A stretch of DNA of 64,000 bases, taken from NCBI RefSeq assembly GCF_008923365.1, contig NZ_WBMR01000015.1, positions 23,232 to 87,231 on the forward strand, read 5' to 3'. Position 1 is the stretch's first letter; every line of letters starts with the position of its first letter. Source of the stretch: Actinomadura montaniterrae (GTDB lineage Bacteria; Actinomycetota; Actinomycetes; Streptosporangiales; Streptosporangiaceae). Below are positions 8,180 through 16,571 of this stretch, piece by piece. The position numbers and the translations under genes were made by a program. The notes under the pieces are model-generated. The model had not been told where the DNA came from and did no database searches. It worked only from the letters and a program-made list of their open reading frames with translations.

Positions 8180-9502
8180 CTAGATCGGGAGGGCGCCGCG
8201 CGGGTGGCCCTCCTCGCGGCCGGTGGCGGTCAGGGCGAGGACGCCGTGGCCCTCGACCCGCGTGCCCGGTCCGAGCGCGGACGGGTCGACGGACGCGCGG
8301 GCCGCGATCTCCGGCGCCTCGCAGGTGTCCGGGACGCCGAGCTCCGCCTTGACCTGCTCGTAGCGGGCGCGGAACGCCTCGGAGTCGGACGTGTCGACGC
8401 CGTCGAAGGCGTCGTCGGGGAACCCGTCCTCATGCGGGAGCAGGTAGCCCTCCTCGGCGGGGTGGCCGGTGCCGACCTGGTCGTCCTCCTCGAAGGCGTC
8501 GTAGTACCGGACGACGCGCCCTTGCTCGGCGATGCACCACGCCGTCCAGCCGTCGCCGCAGCTCGTCCCGTACCAGTGGGCGGCGCCGAAGCGGGCGCTC
8601 AGCCGCTCGCACCAGGCGAGGACGGTGTCGCGCAACTCGGTGTCGTCGTCGTCACCCCCGGGGCAGCCGAACACCAGCGTCCAGCCGTCGAAGCGGGGCG
8701 TGACGTACATGCGGCGGCTGTCGATCCAGCCCCAGCCGTGGTGCTCCTGGCCCCAGGCCGCCGCGCCCATCCGCATCGTGACCGGCTCGGGGTCGGAGAG
8801 GCCGAACGCGTCGAGGACGGCGTCCTGGTCGCCGGTGGGCAGCGCGAACCACGAGCCGTCCAGGTGCATCGGCTCGGGGACCTCGTCCCGCATCTTGATC
8901 CGGACGAGCCGGCGCACGAGGGCGAGGTCGCGCTCGTCCAGCGCCTCCGGGCCGCCCGCGGACGCGAGCGCGACGAGGGCGGGGCGGCGCAGCCGGCCGG
9001 CCGTGCGGGACCGCCGGACCTCCCGGAGCAGCGGCACGACCTCCGGGCCGAGCTCGTCCAGCGCCCATTGCGCGCGCTGCCGGACGTCGTCGTCGGGGTC
9101 GGCGAGCATCTCGATGAGGCGCGGAGCGTACGGGAGCGCCCGCTCGCCCTTGAGCTGCATGACGTAGGCGGTGTTGCTCCGCACCTCGGGGCTCGGGTGC
9201 CGCAGGCCGGGCTCGAACGCCGCCAGGTCGTCGATCTCCAGCCCGCTGTACGCCCAGCCGGCGCGCCGCGCGACCTCGTGCGCCGGCGCCGCGGCCATCG
9301 CCTCCATCAGCGGTTCCAGGGCGGGACGCCCGATCCGCCGCAGGACCGTGGCACTGGTGGACCACTCGACCGGCGACTCCTCGTCGCACAGCGCGTCCAG
9401 GACGGGCCGGACGGCGGGCGCGCCGAGCGCCACCAGCTCGTCGGCGGCCGCCCGCTGCGTCTCCGTGGCGGCGAGCCGCCGCATCAGTTCCTCGATGCTC
9501 AC
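8180..9502 (-). CDS. HEAT-repeat protein with C-terminal uncharacterised domain
   Basis: Residues 1-190 form HEAT/PBS-like helical repeats (for example LPYAPRLIEMLADPDDDVRQRAQWAL), a scaffold for protein contacts. Residues about 215-350 form a separate globular domain with VTPRFDGWTLVFG, LSARFG and a stretch ending VVRYYDAFEE; similar blocks occur alone in other actinobacterial unknown proteins. The C-terminal 60 residues are another linker/segment. Start is GTG at 9502. No enzyme motif seen; role unknown, protein-protein interaction is the likely theme. Confidence 0.75.
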   Translation of the reverse strand: MSIEELMRRLAATETQRAAADELVALGAPAVRPVLDALCDEESPVEWSTSATVLRRIGRPALEPLMEAMAAAPAHEVARRAGWAYSGLEIDDLAAFEPGLRHPSPEVRSNTAYVMQLKGERALPYAPRLIEMLADPDDDVRQRAQWALDELGPEVVPLLREVRRSRTAGRLRRPALVALASAGGPEALDERDLALVRRLVRIKMRDEVPEPMHLDGSWFALPTGDQDAVLDAFGLSDPEPVTMRMGAAAWGQEHHGWGWIDSRRMYVTPRFDGWTLVFGCPGGDDDDTELRDTVLAWCERLSARFGAAHWYGTSCGDGWTAWCIAEQGRVVRYYDAFEEDDQVGTGHPAEEGYLLPHEDGFPDDAFDGVDTSDSEAFRARYEQVKAELGVPDTCEAPEIAARASVDPSALGPGTRVEGHGVLALTATGREEGHPRGALPI

Positions 9503-9631
9503 GCGCCCCGACGGTATCGGTGGTCTAGGACATTTGTCCCGGCCGAAGGTGCGCGGAACGGCTCTGCCGCCGGTTCCGGTGCGGGCGGCACGATCGGGAT
9601 GTCAGCAGGACGCGCACCCGAAGGAGCGGAC

Positions 9632-10075
9632 ATGAACGCCACCCTCACCCGCCGGCAGGCCGCCGCGGAGCCCGCCCGGCAGGACGGGCTGGACGCGATC
9701 AAGCCGCTCCCGATCTGGTTCTTCGCCTTCGAGGGCGTGCTCGGCGCGGCGTACGACATCTGCCACGCGTGGCATTCCGCGTGGATGGTCGTCGCCGGGA
9801 TCGCGGCGGTGAACGCCGTCCTCGGCCTGACGGTGCTGCGCCGACGGATCAAGCTCGTCAAGGCGATGCTGAAGAACGGCCGCACCCGCGTGATCGCGTT
9901 CGGGCTGATCGCGCTGCGGATCGGGCTGCACGTCGTCCTCGGCGCTGCCGGCGCCGACGTGACCGGGACCGCCGCGCACCTCGCGCTCGCCGGGGTCATG
10001 GCCGCCGCGACCGTCGCGCTGCTGTGGTTCGACCAGCGGGTCACCTTCCGCGCCCTCGGCCTCGCGACCCGCTGA
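9632..10075 (+). CDS. Small polytopic membrane protein
   Basis: 147 aa with about four hydrophobic segments (for example IWFFAFEGVLGAAYDI, WMVVAGIAAVNAVLG, IAFGLIALRIGLHVV, LALAGVMAAATVALLWF). AAGGAG lies six bases before the ATG, so the start is firm. No family or catalytic residues recognised. Followed at once by a strong hairpin. Confidence 0.75.
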   Translation: MNATLTRRQAAAEPARQDGLDAIKPLPIWFFAFEGVLGAAYDICHAWHSAWMVVAGIAAVNAVLGLTVLRRRIKLVKAMLKNGRTRVIAFGLIALRIGLHVVLGAAGADVTGTAAHLALAGVMAAATVALLWFDQRVTFRALGLATR

Positions 10076-10084
10076 CCCCGCCGG

Positions 10085-10114
10085 AAGGGCGGCGTCCTCC
10101 GGGACGCCGCCCTT
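10085..10114. terminator. Bidirectional hairpin terminator
   Basis: Perfect 13-bp stem AAGGGCGGCGTCC / GGACGCCGCCCTT with a 4-base loop, lying between the convergent stops at 10075 and 10116. Confidence 0.75.
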
Positions 10115-10115
10115 C

Positions 10116-10553
10116 TCATGCGCTCAGGTGCCGGTAGGCGGCGAAGTGCGCGGCACCGGCGGGCGACGCCATGACGGCGATGACGAACGCGGTGGTCAGG
10201 ATGGAGCAGAGGCCGAGCGCGGCGACGCCGGGCGACGGGTGGTTCACGAACGGCCCGGTCACCACCAGGAGGAACGCCTCGTACCCGGCGACGCAGCCGC
10301 GCGTGCTCGCCCGCCGGCCGCGGAACGCGGCGGCCAGCGCGACGGCCGCCGCGGCGAGCGCGAACGGGTAGACGGCCAGGAACATCATCGCGGCGCCCAC
10401 GCGGGCCTCGGCGCCGGTCGCCGCCTCCCCGTACGCGACCATCGCCGCCCCGGCGGAGACGAGCAGCACCGCCTGCGCCCACAGGACGGCGCGGGCCGCG
10501 ACGACCAGGCGGCGGCCGAGGACGGGGCCGAGAAGGGGCGTGCGATCGCTCAT
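10116..10553 (-). CDS. Small polytopic membrane protein
   Basis: 145 aa with about four transmembrane segments (VLWAQAVLLVSAGAAMVAYG; MMFLAVYPFALAAAAVALAA; YEAFLLVVTGPFV; LGLCSILTTAFVIAVMA). ATG 10553 chosen; a GTG three codons upstream is in frame. No family recognised. It faces the other small membrane-protein gene across a shared terminator. Confidence 0.7.
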   Translation of the reverse strand: MSDRTPLLGPVLGRRLVVAARAVLWAQAVLLVSAGAAMVAYGEAATGAEARVGAAMMFLAVYPFALAAAAVALAAAFRGRRASTRGCVAGYEAFLLVVTGPFVNHPSPGVAALGLCSILTTAFVIAVMASPAGAAHFAAYRHLSA

Positions 10554-10595
10554 GCCCGCCACGATGCCGCACCGGGCCGTCCGGGCACATGAGCG

Positions 10596-10623
10596 CTCCT
10601 ACTCAGTTACCCGCGAGTAGGAG
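10596..10623. terminator. Hairpin downstream of the DUF488 gene
   Basis: CTCCTACTC and GAGTAGGAG form perfect 9-bp arms around a 10-base spacer, 11 bases past the DUF488 stop and upstream of the membrane-protein gene at 10553. Terminator of the former is most likely; an operator is possible. Confidence 0.5.
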
Positions 10624-10633
10624 GCCGGGACGG

Positions 10634-10990
10634 TCAGGAGCCGAGGATGTCCGCGAGCACGGCGGCCTGGCTGTGGTCGACGTCCTTGGTGGCCGTGAGC
10701 AGCGTCAACGGGCCCGGATCGGCGTCGCCGCGCAGGCGGTCGAGGGCCGCGGCGCGCTCGGGGTCCGCCAGCTCGGCGCCGTAGCGGCGCCGGAACTCCT
10801 CGAACCTGTCCACATCGTGCCCGTACCACTTGCGCAGCTCGGTGGACGGGGCGACGTCCTTCTCCCACCGGTCGAGACGGGCCTTCTCCTTCGACAGGCC
10901 GCGCGGCCACACGCGGTCCACCAGGACCCGCTCGCCGTCCCCGTCCGTGGCGCCGTCGTAGACCCGGCGCACCCTCACGTCACGTCCCAT
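10634..10990 (-). CDS. DUF488 family protein
   Basis: About 118 aa. DUF488 block seen: VDRVWPRGLSKEKARLDRWEKDVAPSTELRKWYGHD, then FEEFRRRYGAEL and a C-terminal TLLTATKD strand. Biochemical function of the family is not established. Start set at ATG 10990 because family members begin close to DVRVRRVYD; ATG 11002 is also possible. Divergent from the MFS gene. Confidence 0.85.
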   Translation of the reverse strand: MGRDVRVRRVYDGATDGDGERVLVDRVWPRGLSKEKARLDRWEKDVAPSTELRKWYGHDVDRFEEFRRRYGAELADPERAAALDRLRGDADPGPLTLLTATKDVDHSQAAVLADILGS

Positions 10991-11063
10991 GAACCCGTTC
11001 ATACCCGCTACCCGGCCGCCACGAGCCCCGGGAAATGTCGGACACCCGGCGCACACTCGGGCC

Positions 11064-12272
11064 ATGAGCGCCCGGACACCGCTGTGGCGGCTGACGCCGG
11101 CGCAGCGGCTGCTGGAAGGCGGCGCGCTGCTGAACTCGGTGGCCTTCTTCGCCGCCATGCCCTTCGCACCCCTCTACATGAGCGAGCACACCGGGCTCGG
11201 AAAACCGGCCGTCGGCGCGGTGGTCGGCGCCGTCGCGCTCACCGCCGCGTTCGGCGGCCTCGCGGGCGGCGTGCTCGTCGACCGCCTCGGCGCGGTGCCG
11301 CTGATGCGGGCCGGGCTCGTCCTCCACGTCGCCGTGTACGGGCTGCTGGCCGCCGCGCGCGCCCCCGCCGCGATCGTCGCGCTGTTCCTGATGCTCGGCG
11401 CGGCGCGCCTGCTGGTGGAGCCGGGCGCGAAGAAGCTGCTGTCCCACGCCGCCGACGAAGAGGGGCGGATCTTCCGGATCCGGTACATGACGCTGTGCGC
11501 CGGGGCGATCGCCGGGCCCGCGATCGGCGGCGTCCTGTACCACGTCGGCGCCGTCGCGTTCTTCGCCGTCCCGGCCGCCTTCTACCTCGCCTACCTGCTG
11601 CTCGTCCTGGTGCGGAACCGGGAGCTGGCGGCGCTGCACCCGGCGAGCGGGGACGGCGACGCGTCCGCCCCGTCCACGCTCCAAGCGCTCGGCGCGACGC
11701 TGCGCGACCGGCGGCTCCTCGCGGTGGTCGCCGGCGGCGTCCTGGTGTTCTTCGTGTTCTCGCAGCTGGAGTCGATGATCCCGCTCTACATGAAGGGCCG
11801 GTACGGCGACCGCGCCGAGGGGTACTTCGCGGCGCTGTTCATCACTAATGCCGTCCTGGCCTTGCTGTTCCAGCTCCCGATCGACCGCGTGTCCGGCTGC
11901 CTCGGCCGCACCACGATGGTCTGGGCGGGCGCGGCGGGCTTCACGCTGGCGTTCGGCTGCTTCTGGGCGAGCCCCGCGGGCCTCGCCTGGCTATACGCGG
12001 GCATTGTGTTCTGGACGGTGGGCGAGGGCGTCCTGCTGCCGATGCCGGACATGGCCGTCCACGAGATGGCGTCCGACGAGCTGAAGGGCGCCTGTTTCGG
12101 GCTGTCGGAGGTGCGGCAGCTCGGGTTCTTCCTGGGGCCGGTCGCGGGCGGGTTCCTGCTGGACGCGGGGACGGCGCTGTACTTCGCGGTCATGGGGACG
12201 TCCATCTTCCTGTGCGTCCCGCTCCTCGCCCGGCGCACCGGGCGCCCGCTGCCGGAGCCCGCGCCGGTCTGA
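11064..12272 (+). CDS. MFS transporter
   Basis: About 402 aa with 11-12 hydrophobic helices in two halves; GGVLVDRLG between helices 2 and 3 is the family loop motif, and LVEPGAKKLLSHAAD follows later. The pattern fits drug-efflux-type (DHA1) exporters. Substrate unknown; no dedicated regulator adjacent. ATG 11064 chosen because the first helix follows it closely; a longer in-frame start at 10989 would overlap the DUF488 start. Confidence 0.85.
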   Translation: MSARTPLWRLTPAQRLLEGGALLNSVAFFAAMPFAPLYMSEHTGLGKPAVGAVVGAVALTAAFGGLAGGVLVDRLGAVPLMRAGLVLHVAVYGLLAAARAPAAIVALFLMLGAARLLVEPGAKKLLSHAADEEGRIFRIRYMTLCAGAIAGPAIGGVLYHVGAVAFFAVPAAFYLAYLLLVLVRNRELAALHPASGDGDASAPSTLQALGATLRDRRLLAVVAGGVLVFFVFSQLESMIPLYMKGRYGDRAEGYFAALFITNAVLALLFQLPIDRVSGCLGRTTMVWAGAAGFTLAFGCFWASPAGLAWLYAGIVFWTVGEGVLLPMPDMAVHEMASDELKGACFGLSEVRQLGFFLGPVAGGFLLDAGTALYFAVMGTSIFLCVPLLARRTGRPLPEPAPV

Positions 12273-12278
12273 CCGGAG

Positions 12279-12497
12279 TCAGTCGAAGTGGAAGGCGTGG
12301 TGCTCGGCGGCGGTGCGGCGGGCGAACTCCCCGGCCAGCGCGCGGCCGAGGACGTCGTCGTCCGGCCGGTGCCGCTCCAGGTACTCCAGGGCCTCGGCGA
12401 GCTCGCCGGCGGTGAGGCGGCGGAGCGGCTTGCCGGTCCAGCGCGGGTGCGGGACGTTCGGCCGGCCGGGACGCGGGGCGGGCGGGAGGGCGCTCAC
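12279..12497 (-). CDS. Small hypothetical protein (72 aa)
   Basis: Begins at GTG 12497 with a proline-rich N-terminus, then a helical part RRLTAGELAEALEYLERHRPDDDVLGRALAGEFARR and the tail EHHAFHFD. Codon usage matches its surroundings. No family recognised. Its stop is six bases from the MFS stop. Confidence 0.6.
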   Translation of the reverse strand: MSALPPAPRPGRPNVPHPRWTGKPLRRLTAGELAEALEYLERHRPDDDVLGRALAGEFARRTAAEHHAFHFD

Positions 12498-12568
12498 GGA
12501 ATTCGGGCCTTTCGGTTGCGACCGCGCGGCGGCCGGTGCGGAATGGTCGGTTCGAATAGGATCGGCGG

Positions 12569-12757
12569 GTGCATTGGTGGAGCCAGCAAGCGTGCGACGC
12601 GGCTGCGGAGGCGCAGGCCGCGGACCCGTCGCCGGCGAATCTCATGGCGGCCGCGCAGGTGCAGGCGATGATCTCGATGGCGGAGGCGCTGCACCGTATC
12701 GCCGCGGTGCTGGAAGAGCGGGGTGAAACGGCGCCGCCGATCCCCCGGCCGAAATAG
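12569..12757 (+). CDS. Small hypothetical protein (62 aa)
   Basis: GTG start at 12569; a TAGGAT -10-like element ends six bases before it, so the mRNA may be leaderless. Sequence is mostly one amphipathic helix, AAAQVQAMISMAEALHRIAAVLEER. Divergent from the small gene at 12279-12497. Function unknown. Confidence 0.6.
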   Translation: MHWWSQQACDAAAEAQAADPSPANLMAAAQVQAMISMAEALHRIAAVLEERGETAPPIPRPK

Positions 12758-12772
12758 CGCGGGCAATGAAAT

Positions 12773-12804
12773 ACCGGTGTGCCCCGGGCGAGGGGCACAC
12801 CGGT
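12773..12804. terminator. Strong bidirectional hairpin terminator
   Basis: ACCGGTGTGCCCC / GGGGCACACCGGT, a perfect 13-bp stem with a 6-base loop, between stops at 12757 (plus) and 12817 (minus). Confidence 0.75.
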
Positions 12805-12816
12805 TCTCACCGAGCG

Positions 12817-13623
12817 TCAGACATCGCTGAACGATTTGCGTTCGCTCCGGCCGTTCGCGTGCGGGGCGAGCCGGGAGGTCTTGCCGAGCGGCGGCCGGGG
12901 CGGCGGGACGGACGCGGGCTCGGCCGGCGGGTCCGGCTCGGCCGCGACCGACGCGAGCCGCTCGTCCTCGGCGGGGCGGCGCTCCTCCTGCGGCCGGTCG
13001 CGCAGCCGGCGGGCGGCCTGGCGCAGCGCCCGCTCGCCGACCAGCCGGGTCAGCTCCAGGCCCCAGCAGTCCAGCTTGTCGGCGTCGGTGAGGTCGTCGC
13101 GGGCGCTGAGCTCGGCGGCGAGCCCGCCGAGCCGCTGCGCCTCGGCCAGGTCGAACTCGCGCAGCAGGTGGCAGCAGAGCTCGGCGAGCGCGGCGTGGTC
13201 GCGCTCGAACGACAGGTCCGCGAGGTCGTTGTGGGAGAGCCGGCTGAGGGCGCGCTTGCGCTCCAGCTCCCCGTCGGCGATCCGCAGGATCCCGTTGAGC
13301 AGGGCGATCGGCCCGGTGCCCGGCGTCGAGGTCTGCGCCGGGGCGAACGACATGCGCAGCACGGCCGCGGACCCGAGCCCGGCGGCGATCACGTGTACGA
13401 CCAGCAGCGCGGTCGGCGGCATCGTGTAGGGCAGCCCGAACCGCCAGCCGGCGGCGGTGACCGCGATCAGCGCGACCACGGACGCGCCGGTGTTGACCAG
13501 GGCGAACAGCAGGCCGCCCGGGGACAGCAGCGCCGCGACGGGCTTGTCGCGGTAGCGGGCGACGAGTTCGGCGACTCCGATCGCGCCGCCGATCAGGGCG
13601 GCGAGGAACATCTCGATGATCAT
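12817..13623 (-). CDS. Membrane protein of unknown function
   Basis: 268 aa. N-terminal helix MIIEMFLAALIGGAIGVAELV, then helices near 35-60 (LLFALVNTGASVVALIAV) and 70-95 (ALLVVHVIAAGLGSA); the rest is a cytoplasmic helical domain ending in a Pro/Arg-rich tail. Start ATG 13623 has GAAGG upstream; the long frame further upstream is arginine-rich and unlike a protein. Probably translated together with the small gene at 13635, 11 bases upstream. Confidence 0.65.
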   Translation of the reverse strand: MIIEMFLAALIGGAIGVAELVARYRDKPVAALLSPGGLLFALVNTGASVVALIAVTAAGWRFGLPYTMPPTALLVVHVIAAGLGSAAVLRMSFAPAQTSTPGTGPIALLNGILRIADGELERKRALSRLSHNDLADLSFERDHAALAELCCHLLREFDLAEAQRLGGLAAELSARDDLTDADKLDCWGLELTRLVGERALRQAARRLRDRPQEERRPAEDERLASVAAEPDPPAEPASVPPPRPPLGKTSRLAPHANGRSERKSFSDV

Positions 13624-13634
13624 GACCTTCGTCT

Positions 13635-13883
13635 CTATGCGCTGCGGGCGTTCATGCGGCCGAACGGGTGCTCCTCGGTCCGGCCGGAGCGGTGCGGGAC
13701 GGCCGCGGGGCGCTGCCGGGCGGCCAGCTCCGCGCGCTCGACCTCGAGGAAGACCAGCAGCCATTCCGCGGGACCCGCCGCGAGGCCGCTGTGCGGGCGC
13801 ACGCCCTGTTCCCGCGCGCCGAGAAAGGTGAGGAGCCACCCGGTGGGGCCGGCGGCGGTGGAGGTTCGAATTCGGGAATCCAT
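13635..13883 (-). CDS. Small hypothetical protein with internal duplication
   Basis: About 82 aa. Contains two related segments, AGPTGWLLTFLGARE and AGPAEWLLVFLEVERAE, so it looks like a tandem duplication of a short amphipathic helix. Start uncertain: ATG 13883 or ATG 13895. Lies just upstream of the membrane-protein gene on the same strand. No family recognised. Confidence 0.5.
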   Translation of the reverse strand: MDSRIRTSTAAGPTGWLLTFLGAREQGVRPHSGLAAGPAEWLLVFLEVERAELAARQRPAAVPHRSGRTEEHPFGRMNARSA

Positions 13884-14148
13884 GCGGGAGACCATTCCGC
13901 AGCGTGCCGCGGAAGTCGACCTCCGACGCGTCAAGTTTTTCGCGCGGGATCGCGGAAAAGGGTCATCGCGACAGTCCGCCGGAACCGTCCCATCGGCCTC
14001 ACCGATCTTCTCGCCATTGCCCGGTAATCCGGTTCCTTTTGGCCGATGATGTGGATTCCTTTGCCAAGAATTCCGGTTGGGCGGCGGCGGGGAGATCGCC
14101 TTTTCCGGCGGGCGGCGCCGCGACCGGGCCGGCGGCGTACGGCGGGGG

Positions 14149-15933
14149 TCAGGCGGCGGGGGTGAGGTCCTCGTCGCGGGAGACCAGCGCGGCGTAGAGG
14201 CCGCCGGCGGCGAGCAGCTCGGCGTGGGTGCCGCGCTCGGCGACGCGCCCGTGGTCGAGGACGACGATCTGGCCGGCGTCCCGGACGGTGGAGAGCCGGT
14301 GCGCGATGGTGATGGTGGTGCGGCCCTCGGCGAGCGCGTCGACGGCCTGCTGGACGGCGTGCTCGGTCTGCGTGTCGAGGGCGCTGGTCGCCTCGTCCAG
14401 GACGAGGATCGGCGGGTTGCGCAGGATCGTCCGGGCGAGGGCGAGGCGCTGCTTCTCGCCGCCGGAGAACCGGTAGCCGCGCTCGCCGACGACGGTGTCG
14501 TAGCCGTCGGGCAGGCCGGCGATGTGGTCGTGGATCTGCGCGGCGCGGGCGGCGGCGTGCAGCTCGGCGTCCGTCGCGCCGGGCTTGGCGAACCGGAGGT
14601 TGTCGGCGACGGACGCGTGGAACAGGTACGTCTCCTGGGAGACGACGCCGACGGCGGCGGACAGGTCGGCGAACGACAGGTCCCGCACGTCGACGCCGTC
14701 GATGGTGACGCGCCCGGACGTGGCGTCGTACAGCCGCGGCACCAGGTAGCTGAGGGTGGTCTTGCCGGATCCGGTCTCGCCGACGACGGCGAGGGACGTG
14801 CCGGCGGGGACGTCGAGGTCGATGCCGGTGAGCGCGGCGGAGTCCGCGTCGTAGGAGAAGCCGACGTCCTCGAACCGGACGTGGCCGCGGGCGCGCGGCA
14901 GCGGGCGCGGCGAGGCCGGCTCCTCCAGGCCGGGTTCGAGGTCGAGGTACTCGAAGATCCGCCGGAACAGCGACATGGAGCTCTGCACGTCCACCGCGGT
15001 CTGGAGCAGCTGGACGGTCGGCCGGAACAGGCTGGTCTGCAGCGTGGTGAACGCGACGAGGGTGCCGATCGACACGAGCGGGTGGCCGTGCGAGACGGTG
15101 AGGCCGGCGGCCCAGTAGGTGAGGGCGGGCATCGCCGCCATGACGATCTGGATCGTGGACTGCCGCCACCGTCCGGCCATGCCGGCGCGGATCTCCAGGT
15201 CGGCGAGGTCGCGGGACTCGCCGGCGAACCGGTCGGTGAGGGCGGGCGAGCGGCCCATGGTGCGGCCGAGCAGGATGCCGCTGACCGACAGCGACTCCTC
15301 GACGATCGCCGACATCGCGGCGAGCTGCCGCTGCCGCCGGGAGGTGATCTTCCGGCGCTCGGCGCCGACGCGGCGGCTGATCCAGACGAAGAACGGGAGC
15401 GTGACCATCGTGACGAGGGTGAGCCGCCAGTCGAGGGCGAGCATCGCGATCGCGGTCGCGGTCACGGAGGTGAAGTTGGAGACGAGCGAGGTGACGGTGG
15501 TGGTGACGGTGGACTGCATGCCGCCGATGTCGTTGGCGATCCGCGACTGGACCTCGCCGGTGCGGGTCCGGGTGAAGAACGCGAGCGGCATCCGCTGCAG
15601 GTGCGCGTAGACGGCGGTGCGCAGGTCGTGCATGACGCGCTGCCCGACGCCGGTGGAGATGTAGGTCTGCAGGACGGAGAACACGCTGGTCGCGACCGAG
15701 ATCGCGATCATGCCGAGGGCGAGCGCGGACAGCAGCCCGGTGCGGTGCTGCGGCAGCGCGACGTCCAGGATGTGCCGGAGCATGAACGGCGAGGCCAGCG
15801 AGACGAGCGCGGACAGGCCGACGAGCAGCGCGACGGCGGCGAGCCGGGCGCGGTACGGGACGAACAGGCGCAGGATGCGCCGGCGGTCGGTGCGAGCGGT
15901 GGTCTCCTTGGAAGCGGTGGGGTCCTTCGCCAT
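14149..15933 (-). CDS. ABC exporter half-transporter (permease fused to ATPase)
   Basis: 594 aa: six-helix ABC membrane domain (about 15-310) then ATPase domain (about 345-580) with Walker A GETGSGKTT, signature FSGGEKQRLALAR, Walker B ILVLDEATSALD and the H-loop AHRLST. This is a type-IV (MsbA/LmrA-like) exporter; works as a dimer. ATG 15933 is supported by GGAAGGAG upstream. Divergent from a MarR gene across a doubled palindrome, so expression is likely de-repressed by the transported compound. Substrate unknown. Confidence 0.93.
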   Translation of the reverse strand: MAKDPTASKETTARTDRRRILRLFVPYRARLAAVALLVGLSALVSLASPFMLRHILDVALPQHRTGLLSALALGMIAISVATSVFSVLQTYISTGVGQRVMHDLRTAVYAHLQRMPLAFFTRTRTGEVQSRIANDIGGMQSTVTTTVTSLVSNFTSVTATAIAMLALDWRLTLVTMVTLPFFVWISRRVGAERRKITSRRQRQLAAMSAIVEESLSVSGILLGRTMGRSPALTDRFAGESRDLADLEIRAGMAGRWRQSTIQIVMAAMPALTYWAAGLTVSHGHPLVSIGTLVAFTTLQTSLFRPTVQLLQTAVDVQSSMSLFRRIFEYLDLEPGLEEPASPRPLPRARGHVRFEDVGFSYDADSAALTGIDLDVPAGTSLAVVGETGSGKTTLSYLVPRLYDATSGRVTIDGVDVRDLSFADLSAAVGVVSQETYLFHASVADNLRFAKPGATDAELHAAARAAQIHDHIAGLPDGYDTVVGERGYRFSGGEKQRLALARTILRNPPILVLDEATSALDTQTEHAVQQAVDALAEGRTTITIAHRLSTVRDAGQIVVLDHGRVAERGTHAELLAAGGLYAALVSRDEDLTPAA

Positions 15934-15970
15934 GGGCGGCTCCTTCCGGGGGGTGACCCTCAACGTAACT

Positions 15971-16014
15971 GAGGTTAGCTCATAATTATTTCCGAACAAC
16001 TATGAGCTAAGCTC
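15971..16014. promoter_or_regulatory. Double palindromic MarR operator
   Basis: TTAGCTCATA (15975-15984) and its exact reverse complement TATGAGCTAA (16001-16010) form a 10-bp inverted repeat around 16 bases. Each half is itself a small palindrome: GAGGTTAGCTC (15971-15981) and GAGCTAAGCTC (16004-16014), centred 33 bases apart. It fills the only AT-rich space between the ABC exporter and the MarR gene and ends six bases before the MarR ATG. Confidence 0.75.
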
Positions 16015-16020
16015 GGATCC

Positions 16021-16452
16021 ATGGAGAACGATCTGGCCGACCTGTTCCTGAAGGCGGCCAAGCGGATCCGCCGGCACCAGGTCGAGCGGCTCGCGCCGCT
16101 CGGCCTCACCCCCGCCCAGTCGCGCGCGCTCCGGGTGATCGTCGGCACCGACGGCCCGCTGCGGATGACCGACCTCGCCCGCCGCCTCGACATCGTCCCC
16201 CGCTCGGCGACGACGCTGGTGGACGCCCTGGAGGCGGACGGCCTCGTCACCCGCGAGCCCGACCCGGCCAACCGCCGGTCGTTGCTCGTCCGCCCGACGG
16301 ACGAGGGCCGGGCCGTCCGCGCGCGCATCGCCGGGACCCGCCGCGAGGCCGCCCGCGAGGTGCTGTCGCCCCTGTCGGACGCGCAGCGCGAGACCCTCCG
16401 CGAACTCCTCACCGTCGTCGACGCCGCCGCCGAACCGCACACGCACCGCTAG
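16021..16452 (+). CDS. MarR family transcriptional regulator
   Basis: 143 aa winged-helix repressor: LTPAQSRALRVIV then the recognition part LRMTDLARRLDIVPRSATTLVDALEADGLVTREPDPANRRSLLVRPTDEGR, the standard MarR DNA-binding domain with wing. Likely autorepressor and repressor of the divergent ABC exporter through the operator at 15971-16014. Ligand unknown. Confidence 0.92.
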   Translation: MENDLADLFLKAAKRIRRHQVERLAPLGLTPAQSRALRVIVGTDGPLRMTDLARRLDIVPRSATTLVDALEADGLVTREPDPANRRSLLVRPTDEGRAVRARIAGTRREAAREVLSPLSDAQRETLRELLTVVDAAAEPHTHR

Positions 16453-16571
16453 CCCGGCCGGGCCCGCCGGAGGCCCGTCCCGCTGTCAGCGGGCTGACAA
16501 TCGGGGCGGGCGGATCCTTCTCGGCTCTGCCTAGCGTCGCCGGGCGGGACCGGCGGACCCTGGAAGGCCCA

